Part shown: piece by piece, positions 8,497 through 15,383 of the stretch
Numbering within the stretch: the first letter of the stretch is position 1
Layout: each line of letters begins with the position of its first letter
Assembly: GCF_900177295.1 (NCBI RefSeq)
Contig: NZ_FWZX01000005.1
Span: 124,001-188,000, forward strand
Direction: 5' to 3'
DNA: 64,000 nt
DNA from: Tistlia consotensis USBA 355
Lineage (GTDB): Bacteria; Pseudomonadota; Alphaproteobacteria; Kiloniellales; DSM-21159
Made by a program: the position numbers and the translations under genes
The notes under the pieces: generated by a model
The model's database searches: none
Told to the model about the DNA's origin: nothing
What the model saw: the letters and a program-made list of their open reading frames with translations, nothing else

Positions 8497-9388
8497 TGCC
8501 GGCCAGGCCGTGGAGCCAGCGCTCGACCCGGCGCGCCGCCGTCGTCGGCGCCGCGCCGGCGGCCCGGCAGAGGTAGTGCGCGGCACCGGTCGGGTCGCCG
8601 GCCCCGAAGGGCGCGACCAGCGAGCCGCGGGCCAGGCGGTCGTCGACCACCGGCCGGCGGCCGAGCGCCAGGCCGTGGCCGCCCTCGGCGACCTGCAGCA
8701 CCTGCTCGGCGCTCTCCAGCTCCAGCGCGCCCGACAGGTCCGGCGGCACCAGGCCGCGGGCCCGCGCCCACTCCTCCCACTCGTCGGGGTTCAGCGTGTT
8801 GACGATCAGGCGGACGCGGCGCAGCGCCGCCTGCGGATCCTCGCCGGATGCCAGCTCGAGGTAGCCGGGCGCCGCCACCGGCAGCGCCGTCTCCTCCAGC
8901 AGGAAGCCGGCCTCGATGCCCGGCCAGGCGCCCTTGCCGTGGCGGATCGCGAGGTCGACCTGATCGCGCCGCAGGTCGAGCACGCGGGTCGTCGCGACCA
9001 GCTGCAGCTCGATGTCGGGATGCGCCCGCTCGAAGGCGCCGAGCTGCGGGATCAGCCAGCTGGCGGCCAGCGAGGGCGGCGCCGTCACGCGCACCACCGT
9101 GCGACCGCCGGGCTGCAGCAGCGCCTCCGTCGCGGCCTGGATCTGGCGGATCGCCGGATCGATCTGGTCGAGGTAGCGCCGCCCCGCCGCGGTCAGCCGC
9201 ACCCCGGAGCCGGAGCGGTCGAACAGCGCGACCCGCAGGAAGTCCTCGAGCCGCCGGACCTGGTGGCTGATCGCGGACTCGGTGACCCCCAGCGCCTCGG
9301 CCGCGTCGCGGAAGCGGCCCCTGGCCGCGGCGGCGTGGAAGGCGCGCAAGGCGGCGAAGGGCGGCAGCGGGATCTTCGGCTCGACCAT
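8489..9388 (-). CDS. LysR family regulator (GcvA-like)
   Basis: LysR-type transcriptional regulator of 299 residues. The N-terminal winged helix-turn-helix (residues about 10-65, with the recognition stretch AEALGVTESAISHQVRRLE) is followed by a periplasmic-binding-protein-like effector domain (95-295). The opening PPFAALRAFHAAAARGRF is typical of the GcvA/AmpR-like branch. Start ATG 9388. A T-N11-A site at 9411-9423 just upstream fits autoregulation, and a related site after its stop codon fits control of the CmcJ-like gene. The divergent AraC gene starts 130 bp away, so both may share this control region. Confidence 0.9.
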   Translation of the reverse strand: MVEPKIPLPPFAALRAFHAAAARGRFRDAAEALGVTESAISHQVRRLEDFLRVALFDRSGSGVRLTAAGRRYLDQIDPAIRQIQAATEALLQPGGRTVVRVTAPPSLAASWLIPQLGAFERAHPDIELQLVATTRVLDLRRDQVDLAIRHGKGAWPGIEAGFLLEETALPVAAPGYLELASGEDPQAALRRVRLIVNTLNPDEWEEWARARGLVPPDLSGALELESAEQVLQVAEGGHGLALGRRPVVDDRLARGSLVAPFGAGDPTGAAHYLCRAAGAAPTTAARRVERWLHGLAGTT

Positions 9389-9410
9389 GGTCTCCAGCTT
9401 CGCCCTGACA

Positions 9411-9427
9411 TGAGTTTCTTTCAAGTC
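9411..9427. promoter_or_regulatory. Putative LysR autoregulatory box
   Basis: TGAGTTTCTTTCAAGTC: TGA-N7-TCA followed by AGTC, matching the half-site arrangement at 8479-8495. It sits between the divergent LysR (start 9388) and AraC (start 9518) genes. Confidence 0.4.
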
Positions 9428-9517
9428 ACGACAGCTGTTCCACGGCGGCACGGGCGCAAGCGCCGGATTGACAGCGCCCGGCCGGAGGGCTTCCTTGAGG
9501 GACGGCGGAGGCAAGGA

Positions 9518-10369
9518 ATGGCCCGCAGCGACCCGCGGAACCGCAGCGACTACTGGTGGGACCGGCACATGACCGGGCTCAGCCTGCTGCGCGCCGACTT
9601 CACGACCCACGCCTACCCGCCGCACAGCCACGAGGCCTTCGTCGTCGCGGTCACCGAGGCCGGCGGCTCGGTGATCCGCAGCCGCGGCGTCGAGGAGGAA
9701 GCGCACCGCAGCGAGCTCTTCGTCTTCAACCCGGCCGAGCCGCACGAGGGCTGGATGGGCCGCAGCGAGCGCTGGCTCTACCGCTCGCTCTATCTCACCA
9801 GGGACGCGATCGCGGCGCTGGAGACCGCGCTCGGCGTCGAGGCCCTGCCCTACTTCCTGACCAACAAGCTGGCCGACCCCGACCTGATCGAGGCCTTCCT
9901 GGCGCTGCACCGGGCGCTCGAGCAGGGCCGCGACCCCTTCCGCGAGCGCGAGCTGCTGGTCGGCTCCTTCGGCGTGCTGTTCGGGCGCCACGGCAGCGGC
10001 GGCGGCCGCATCCCGCCGGCCCCGGCCGACCGCACGCGCCTGGCCCGGGCGACGGCGCTGATGCACGGGCGCCACGGCGAGGCGCTGCGCCTGGAGGAGG
10101 TCGCCGCCGAGGCCAACCTGACGGTCTTCCAGCTGATCGGCCTGTTCAAGCGGACCACCGGCCTGACGCCGCACGCCTTCCTGACCCAGGTCCGGCTCAA
10201 CGCCGTCTGCCGCCTGCTCAGGGGCGACACGCCGCTCGCCGAGGTCGCCGCGGCGACCGGCTTCTACGACCAGAGCGCCATGACCCGCCACTTCAAGCGC
10301 TGCTACGGCATGACCCCGCGCCAGTTCGCGCTGGCGGCACAGGAGGGGCGCGCCGTGATGGCAAGCTAG
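9518..10369 (+). CDS. AraC family transcriptional regulator
   Basis: Regulator of 283 residues with an N-terminal cupin-like ligand domain (the HAYPPHSHEAFVVAVTEAGG motif with the typical PHSH...G signature, residues 30-50) and a C-terminal pair of helix-turn-helix motifs (about 180-275), ending in the AraC signature GFYDQSAMTRHFKRCYGMTP. The ATG at 9518 has a GGAGGCAAGGA ribosome site. AraC proteins of this subtype often control amino-acid exporters, but here the next genes are an alanyl-tRNA editing protein and an amino-acid dehydrogenase, separated by a 210-bp gap with an inverted repeat. Target genes are uncertain. Confidence 0.9.
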   Translation: MARSDPRNRSDYWWDRHMTGLSLLRADFTTHAYPPHSHEAFVVAVTEAGGSVIRSRGVEEEAHRSELFVFNPAEPHEGWMGRSERWLYRSLYLTRDAIAALETALGVEALPYFLTNKLADPDLIEAFLALHRALEQGRDPFRERELLVGSFGVLFGRHGSGGGRIPPAPADRTRLARATALMHGRHGEALRLEEVAAEANLTVFQLIGLFKRTTGLTPHAFLTQVRLNAVCRLLRGDTPLAEVAAATGFYDQSAMTRHFKRCYGMTPRQFALAAQEGRAVMAS

Positions 10370-10387
10370 CGGCAACGCCTGCGCGCG

Positions 10388-10489
10388 CACGTCCCTCGAC
10401 AGGCTCGGGACGAAGCAGACAGCGAGCCCCGGTCCATCTTCGAAGCCGGCAAAGTCGTTTGCTTCGTCCCGAGCCTGTCGAGGGACGTG
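10388..10489. repeat. REP-like inverted repeat, family A, copy 2
   Basis: A perfect 30-bp inverted repeat: arms 10388-10417 and 10460-10489 around a 42-base spacer. The core is shared with 7356-7428. As in copy 1, it lies immediately upstream of the conserved 16-base promoter element. Confidence 0.85.
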
Positions 10490-10504
10490 AAAGCGCGGCC
10501 TCAC

Positions 10505-10520
10505 AATTTTCGCCAATACC
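10505..10520 (+). promoter_or_regulatory. Shared 16-bp promoter-region element, copy 2
   Basis: AATTTTCGCCAATACC, ending 60 bp before the ATG of the alanyl-tRNA editing gene and identical to the element upstream of the acyl-CoA dehydrogenase at 7253. Same orientation relative to the gene and nearly the same spacing. Confidence 0.55.
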
Positions 10521-10580
10521 CCTGCCCCGCCCGCGTCCGAGACTGCAGGTTCAGCAGCAGCGACGGAGGCGAGCCGGCCG

Positions 10581-11315
10581 ATGGCCCACTACTTCTGCCA
10601 CGCCCATCCCGAGACCCTGATCCTCGAGACCACGGTCGAGGACGCCCGGCCCGGCCGGGTCGCGCTCGCCGAGACGCCCTTCTATCCGGGCGGCGGCGGA
10701 CAGCCGGCCGACCTCGGCGTGCTGCGCCACGCCGGTGGCCAGGTCGCGGTGGTCGGCTTCGAGCAGGCCGAGGGGCGCAGCTGGCACCTGCTGGCCGAGG
10801 AGCTGGAGCTGGCCGGCACGCTCGAGGCCGTGGTCGATGCCGGCTTCCGCAGCACCATGCGCCAGCTCCACACCGACACCCACATCCTCAACGCCCTGGT
10901 CTACCAGGCCTTCGACGGCGCCCTGGTGACCGGCGTGCAGATGTACGCCGACGGTACGGCGCGCATGGACTTCGACATCCCCGGGGCCGACAGCGAGCGG
11001 CTGCGCGCCCTGGAGGCGCCGATCAACGAGGTCATCGGCCAGGACCTGCCGGTCGGTTTCGACTATGTCGACGTCGAGACCGCCCAGGCCCGGCACGGCC
11101 TGATCCGCAGCCGCTCGGTGGCACCGCCGCCGACGCCCGACGGCCTGATCCGCATCGTCGAGATCGCCGGCCTCGACCGCCAGGCCTGCGGCGGCACGCA
11201 TCTCGCCTCGACCGGCGGCTCGCTGCCGGTGCGCATCCTCAAGATCGACAACAAGGGCCGCCACAACCGCCGGGTCCGCATCGGCCTGCTCGGCCATCCC
11301 GGCGTGCCGGGCTGA
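10581..11315 (+). CDS. Alanyl-tRNA editing protein (AlaX-like)
   Basis: Free-standing editing domain of 244 residues, homologous to the second half of AlaRS. The zinc site is intact: H97 and H101 in LHTDTHIL, and C203 and H207 in CGGTH. An N-terminal barrel with the glycine-rich FYPGGGGQPAD motif places it with the longer AlaX forms. It hydrolyses mischarged Ser- or Gly-tRNA(Ala) in the cytoplasm. Only 17 bp separate it from the leucine-type dehydrogenase, so the two are probably co-transcribed. The pairing suggests the gene may serve amino-acid metabolism, or that the domain acts on a small molecule; that is inference. Confidence 0.9.
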   Translation: MAHYFCHAHPETLILETTVEDARPGRVALAETPFYPGGGGQPADLGVLRHAGGQVAVVGFEQAEGRSWHLLAEELELAGTLEAVVDAGFRSTMRQLHTDTHILNALVYQAFDGALVTGVQMYADGTARMDFDIPGADSERLRALEAPINEVIGQDLPVGFDYVDVETAQARHGLIRSRSVAPPPTPDGLIRIVEIAGLDRQACGGTHLASTGGSLPVRILKIDNKGRHNRRVRIGLLGHPGVPG

Positions 11316-11332
11316 CCGGCGGGAGAGGCGCC

Positions 11333-12391
11333 ATGATCTTCGAGAGCGCGGCCTTCGACGGCCACGAGCAGGTCGTCTTCGCGAGCGACCGGGACAGCGG
11401 CCTCAGGGCGGTGATCGCGGTCCACGACACGACGCTCGGCCCGGCGCTCGGCGGCTGCCGGCTGCGCGCCTACGCCGGCGAGGCCGAGGCGGTGACCGAC
11501 GTGCTGCGCCTGGCCCGCGGCATGACCTGCAAGGCGGCCCTGGCCGGCGTGCCCTTCGGCGGCGGCAAGATGGTCGTGCTGGCCGAGCCGGCGGCCAAGA
11601 CGCCGGCCCTGCTGCGCGCCGTCGGCCGCGCCATCGACCGCCTGGGCGGCCGCTACATCACCGGCGAGGACGTCGGCACGACGGTCGAGGACATGGCCGA
11701 GATCGGTGCCGAGACCCGCTGGGTCATGGGCCGGCCGGAAAGCGCGGGCGGCGGCGGCGATCCCTCGCCGAGCACCGCACTCGGCTGCTTCGTCGGCATC
11801 GAGGCGGCGGTGCGCCGCGCGCTCGGCCGCAACTCCCTGGCCGGCGTGCGGGTCGCCGTGCAGGGCCTGGGCGCGGTCGGCTTCCGGCTCTGCCGGCTGC
11901 TGCACGAGGCCGGCGCCGCGCTGGTCGTGAGCGACGTCGATCCGGAGCGCGTGGCGCGCTGCCGCGACGCGCTGGGCGCCGTGACCGTGGAACCGGAGGC
12001 GATCCTGGAGCAGGAGGCCGAGGTCCTGGCCCCCTGCGCGCTGGGCGCCGTCGTCGATGGCGCCACGGCCGAGCGCCTCAGGGTGCGGATCGTCGCCGGC
12101 GCCGCCAACAACCAGCTGGCGAGCCCCGAGGACGGCCGCATCCTGGCTCGCCGCGGCATCCTCTACGCGCCCGACTACGTGATCAACGCCGGCGGCATGA
12201 TCCGGCTCAGCGGCGAGCTGACCGGCGACGACGCCGCGGCGAGCGAGCGCAAGGTCCGCGCGATCGCCGGGACCCTGGAGCAGCTGTTCGGCCTCGCCGA
12301 GGCCGAGGGCCTGGCGCCGAGCGACGCCGCCGACCGCCTGGCCTGCGAGCGGATCAGCGCCGCCGCGGCGAGGGGAACTCGCGGTAGATGA
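11333..12391 (+). CDS. Leu/Phe/Val-type amino acid dehydrogenase
   Basis: NAD-dependent amino-acid dehydrogenase of the Glu/Leu/Phe/Val family, 352 residues. The substrate domain carries the catalytic lysines K67 (MTCKAALAG) and K79 (FGGGKMV). The Rossmann domain carries VQGLGAVG (about residues 180-190) and the late conserved NAGGMIRLSGE stretch. It interconverts branched-chain or aromatic amino acids and 2-oxo acids. The length and the GGCRLRAY motif fit leucine dehydrogenase, but specificity cannot be fixed. The ATG at 11333 has a GGGAGAGG site. Its last 38 bp overlap the end of the convergent DUF1772 gene. Confidence 0.88.
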   Translation: MIFESAAFDGHEQVVFASDRDSGLRAVIAVHDTTLGPALGGCRLRAYAGEAEAVTDVLRLARGMTCKAALAGVPFGGGKMVVLAEPAAKTPALLRAVGRAIDRLGGRYITGEDVGTTVEDMAEIGAETRWVMGRPESAGGGGDPSPSTALGCFVGIEAAVRRALGRNSLAGVRVAVQGLGAVGFRLCRLLHEAGAALVVSDVDPERVARCRDALGAVTVEPEAILEQEAEVLAPCALGAVVDGATAERLRVRIVAGAANNQLASPEDGRILARRGILYAPDYVINAGGMIRLSGELTGDDAAASERKVRAIAGTLEQLFGLAEAEGLAPSDAADRLACERISAAAARGTRGR

Positions 12392-12911
12392 GCAGGCCGA
12401 CGCCGACGAGCAGGAGGCTGGCCAGCGAGGCGATGGTGCGGACGAGGTTCCAGCTGTCCCAGGGATCGGCGAAGCCGGCCCAGACCCGCAGGGCCTGCTC
12501 CCGGTCGGCGGGGATCGCGACCTGGGCCAGGGCGTCGTTCATCGGCACGTGGATCAGCAGGGTCGGCAGCAGGGCGCAGGTCACGTAGAGCAGCGCGGCG
12601 ATCAGGAAGGCGAGCGCCACGGCGCGCCGGCGCAGGCGGAGGAACAGCCCGGCGGCGATCAGGGTCGCCAGCGGCGCGCCGAAGAAGGAGATCCCGAAGC
12701 CGGGGTTGCGGATCGTCGCGTTGATGCCCTGCATCGCGGCGATCGCGTCGCGCGGGTCGCTGACGTCGAGGCCCTGCAGGACCGATGCCGAGTAGGCGTA
12801 GAAGAAGCCGGCGATCGCTCCGGTCAGGACCAGGGCGAGCAGCCCGGCACCCGCGGCGATCCCCCTCGCCAGATGCGACGACGGCCCGTCGCTCCGATCG
12901 GTCCCGGCCAT
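12354..12911 (-). CDS. DUF1772 (anthrone oxygenase-like) membrane protein
   Basis: Membrane protein of 185 residues with about four hydrophobic helices (roughly 20-40, 75-95, 105-125 and 155-175). The pattern (GAIAGFFYAYSASVLQGL, then MQGINATIRNPGFGISFFG) matches DUF1772. Some members are called anthrone oxygenases or nitric-oxide-reductase-associated; no reaction can be assigned here. It starts 44 bp after the DUF72 gene on the same strand, so the two may be co-transcribed. Its stop codon lies inside the 3' end of the convergent dehydrogenase gene. Confidence 0.8.
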   Translation of the reverse strand: MAGTDRSDGPSSHLARGIAAGAGLLALVLTGAIAGFFYAYSASVLQGLDVSDPRDAIAAMQGINATIRNPGFGISFFGAPLATLIAAGLFLRLRRRAVALAFLIAALLYVTCALLPTLLIHVPMNDALAQVAIPADREQALRVWAGFADPWDSWNLVRTIASLASLLLVGVGLLIYREFPSPRRR

Positions 12912-12955
12912 CGCCTGCCCCTTTTCGATCCCTGGTTCCCGATCCACGGCGCAGT

Positions 12956-13699
12956 CTAGCACCGCTGCGCCATCGCCAGCAGGCGTCGCGCGTCGCCGGG
13001 CGCGTCGGCCTCGGCGGTGTTGTCGAAGTAGCAGAAGACCTCGAGGCCACGCCGGCGCCAGCGCGCGATGCGCCGGGCCCAGCCGGCCAGCCGGCGGCCG
13101 TCGTAGCGCCCCCGGTAGGGGGCCGCCGGATCGGGGCCGTGCAGGCGCAGGTAGGTGAAGTCCGCGGTCAGCATCTCCCGCGGCCGGCCGGCGATGTCGG
13201 ACTGGCAGCAGGCGACGCCGTGGCGTTCGAGCAGCGCCCGTACCGGCGCCGCCAGCCAGCTCTCGTCCCGGAACTCGATGGCGTAGCGATGGCGGCACGG
13301 CAGGGCCGCGAGGAAGGCCGCCAGCCGGCCGTCGTCGCGCCGCCAGCGCGGCGGCAGCTGGAACAGGATCGGCCCGAGCCGGTCGCCGAGCGGCGCGACC
13401 AGCGGCAGGAAGCTGCCGAGCGTCGCTTCGGGATCCTTCAGCTTCTTGTTGTGCGTGATGTAGCGGTGCGCCTTGAGGGCGAAGCGGAAGCCGGGCGGCG
13501 CCGTGTTCCGCCACTGCGCCACGGCCTCCGGCGCGGGCAGCCGGTAGAAGGTGTTGTCGACCTCGACCGTGTCGAAGCGCTCGACGTAGCGCGCCAGGAA
13601 GTCGGCGGCCCTGGTCCCCTCCGGATAGAAGCGGCCGCGCCATTCCGGATAGGACCAGCCCGAGGTGCCGATGTGGAGCGCGCCCGTCCCTGCCGCCAC
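12956..13699 (-). CDS. DUF72 (YecE) family protein
   Basis: TIM-barrel-like protein of 247 residues. Family landmarks are the N-terminal IGTSGWSYPEWRGRFYP, the VEVDNTFYRLP segment, FRFALKAHRYITHNKKL and the C-terminal VFCYFDNTAEADAPGDARRL. DUF72 proteins are conserved in bacteria and archaea without an established function; the fold resembles endonuclease IV-like barrels. The start is GTG 13699, with GGGAGG upstream. Likely the first gene of a two-gene unit with DUF1772. Confidence 0.88.
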   Translation of the reverse strand: MAAGTGALHIGTSGWSYPEWRGRFYPEGTRAADFLARYVERFDTVEVDNTFYRLPAPEAVAQWRNTAPPGFRFALKAHRYITHNKKLKDPEATLGSFLPLVAPLGDRLGPILFQLPPRWRRDDGRLAAFLAALPCRHRYAIEFRDESWLAAPVRALLERHGVACCQSDIAGRPREMLTADFTYLRLHGPDPAAPYRGRYDGRRLAGWARRIARWRRRGLEVFCYFDNTAEADAPGDARRLLAMAQRC

Positions 13700-13790
13700 G
13701 GCAGCCTCCCTTTCCGACCGGGGCCCGACCGGGGCCCGGCCGAGACGCCGGACAGGCGCCGCGGGTTCCCCGCCCCGCCGCCCGCGGCCG

Positions 13791-14150
13791 TCAGGCCGCC
13801 GCGTCGTCGTCGTCGTCGTCGCCGAAGCTGCGCCATTCGACCAGCTCGCCCTGGCGCGTCGTCAGGATGAAACCGCTGGCGCCGCCCGCGCCGTCCTCGA
13901 CGATGCGCACCGCCAGCTTGGCCCCGCCGGAGAACTCGAGGGCGATCCGGCCGCTGCCGGCCGAGAGCGAGACCAGCCGCTGGCCGACCAGCCCGGTCAG
14001 ACCCTCGCGTTCGTCGAGCCGCTCGGTGCTGTAGGGCCAGGTGATGGTCAGGACCGCGCCGTGGGCGAAGCAGAGGCGGCTGCGCTCGGCTTCCTGCCAG
14101 GCTTCCGCGACGGTCCGCGAGACCAGTGCGCGCAGCTCAGCTTCCATCAT
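13791..14150 (-). CDS. Unknown protein with acidic tail
   Basis: Predicted protein of 119 residues, family not recognised. The N-terminal third is helical (MMEAELRALVSRTVAEAWQEA); the rest looks like alternating strands (GAVLTITWPYSTERL, GQRLVSLSAGSGRIALEFSGG, AKLAVRIVED). It ends in a run of six aspartates before AAA. There is no signal peptide or membrane segment. The start is one of two adjacent ATGs (14150 or 14147) behind GGGGAG. It lies 91 bp from the DUF72 gene on the same strand and is divergent from the GNAT gene. Codon use matches its neighbours, which supports a real gene. Confidence 0.65.
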   Translation of the reverse strand: MMEAELRALVSRTVAEAWQEAERSRLCFAHGAVLTITWPYSTERLDEREGLTGLVGQRLVSLSAGSGRIALEFSGGAKLAVRIVEDGAGGASGFILTTRQGELVEWRSFGDDDDDDAAA

Positions 14151-14362
14151 CCCGCTCCCCGCTCGACCCTGCCGCGGCCCGCCCGGCTGAGAGCCGCCGC
14201 ATTTTGCCCGACCTTGGGTGCCGCGACGGACCGGCGCCTTGATCCGAATCAATCGATGCGCACTTTCGACCGGCAGACGGGACAACCCCCGATAAAGAGG
14301 ATCCGCGGCGAGACTCGGGACGGGGTGGCATAGTCGCGACACCCTTCGGAGCGGGGCCCCTG

Positions 14363-14953
14363 ATGACCCTGAGCGAGCAGTTGCCGATCCTGACGACCGC
14401 GCGGCTGTGCCTGCGTCCCTGGCGACCGGCCGACCGCCTGCCCTTCGCCGCGCTCAACGCCGATCCCGAGGTCATGCGCTTCTTCCCGGGCACGCTGGAG
14501 CGCCGGTCGAGCGATGCGCTCGCCGAGCGCATCGAGGGGCACTTCGCCGAGCACGGCTTCGGCCTCTGGGCCGTGGAGGTGCTCGGCGGCCCCGCCTTCG
14601 TCGGCTTCGTCGGCCTGTCGGTGCCGCGCTTCGAGAGCCACTTCACGCCCTGCGTCGAGATCGGCTGGCGGCTCGCGGCCGAACAGTGGGGGAAAGGCTA
14701 CGCGACCGAGGCGGCGCGGGCCGCCCTGGCCCAGGGCTTCGGTCCGCTCGGCCTCGCGGAGATCGTCTCCTTCACCGTGCTGGACAACGGTCGCTCGCGG
14801 GCGGTCATGGAGCGGCTCGGCATGACCCGGCGGCCGGAGGAGGACTTCGAGCACCCCTCCCTGCCCGCCGGCCATGCGCTGCGGCGCCACGTGCTCTACC
14901 GGCTGCGGCGCAGCGACTGGACCGGCGCCGGCGATCGGATGCGCCGGGACTGA
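14363..14953 (+). CDS. GNAT family N-acetyltransferase (RimJ/RimL type)
   Basis: Acetyl-CoA-dependent acyltransferase of 196 residues. The opening ILTTARLCLRPWRPAD is the hallmark of the RimJ/RimL branch, and the acetyl-CoA loop is EQWGKGYATEAARA (Q/RxxGxG/A form) near residues 112-125. The late VLDNGRSRAVMERLGM stretch is also typical. Substrates of this branch range from ribosomal protein N-termini to antibiotics and amino acids, and the sequence gives no choice. It stands alone, divergent from the acidic-tail protein and convergent with the receiver gene. Confidence 0.88.
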   Translation: MTLSEQLPILTTARLCLRPWRPADRLPFAALNADPEVMRFFPGTLERRSSDALAERIEGHFAEHGFGLWAVEVLGGPAFVGFVGLSVPRFESHFTPCVEIGWRLAAEQWGKGYATEAARAALAQGFGPLGLAEIVSFTVLDNGRSRAVMERLGMTRRPEEDFEHPSLPAGHALRRHVLYRLRRSDWTGAGDRMRRD

Positions 14954-14997
14954 CGGGCCGGCCGCCGCGCCCCCGAGATCGCGCGCCCCCGGAATCG

Positions 14998-15369
14998 TCA
15001 GCCGGCCGCGAGCAGCTCCTCGACGGCGCCGATGAAGGCCGCTCGGTCCAGGGGCTTCTCGAGGACCCGGTCGGCACCGCAACGCTTGGCGAGCTGCAGG
15101 AGATCGAGATTGCGCACCCGGCCGCCGCCGGACATGGCGATGATCTTCAGCGCCGGATTCTCCGCCTTCAGCGCCTGGATCATCTCCAGCCCCTCGCGGT
15201 TCGGCATGATGAGGTCGGTGACGACCAGGTCGGTGGGCTCGGCCCTGACCGTCTGCTCGCCGACGAGGCCGTCGTTCGCGACGGCGACGTCGTGTCCGGC
15301 GCGCTTCAGCACCTTCGAGAGGATGTCGCAGATCGCCTCGTTGTCGTCGATCACCACTATTCGCGCCAT
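14998..15369 (-). CDS. Single-domain response regulator
   Basis: Stand-alone receiver domain of 123 residues with all key residues: D8/D9 for magnesium, the phospho-acceptor D52 (VVTDLIMP), S80 and K105 (LEKPL). There is no output domain, as in CheY or Spo0F-like shuttles. It starts 14 bp after the stop of the large hybrid histidine kinase, so the kinase is its likely partner, either as phosphate acceptor or sink. Confidence 0.92.
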   Translation of the reverse strand: MARIVVIDDNEAICDILSKVLKRAGHDVAVANDGLVGEQTVRAEPTDLVVTDLIMPNREGLEMIQALKAENPALKIIAMSGGGRVRNLDLLQLAKRCGADRVLEKPLDRAAFIGAVEELLAAG

Positions 15370-15383
15370 GACCTGTCCCTGCC

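Noticed and set aside
8411-9517. Plus-strand frame continuous with the AraC gene
   Set aside because: Lies antisense to the LysR gene and has no homology; the AraC gene has its own ribosome site at 9518.
10388-10489. Inverted repeat as an insertion sequence or attachment site
   Set aside because: Only 102 bp, no transposase, no target duplication; better explained as a REP-type element.
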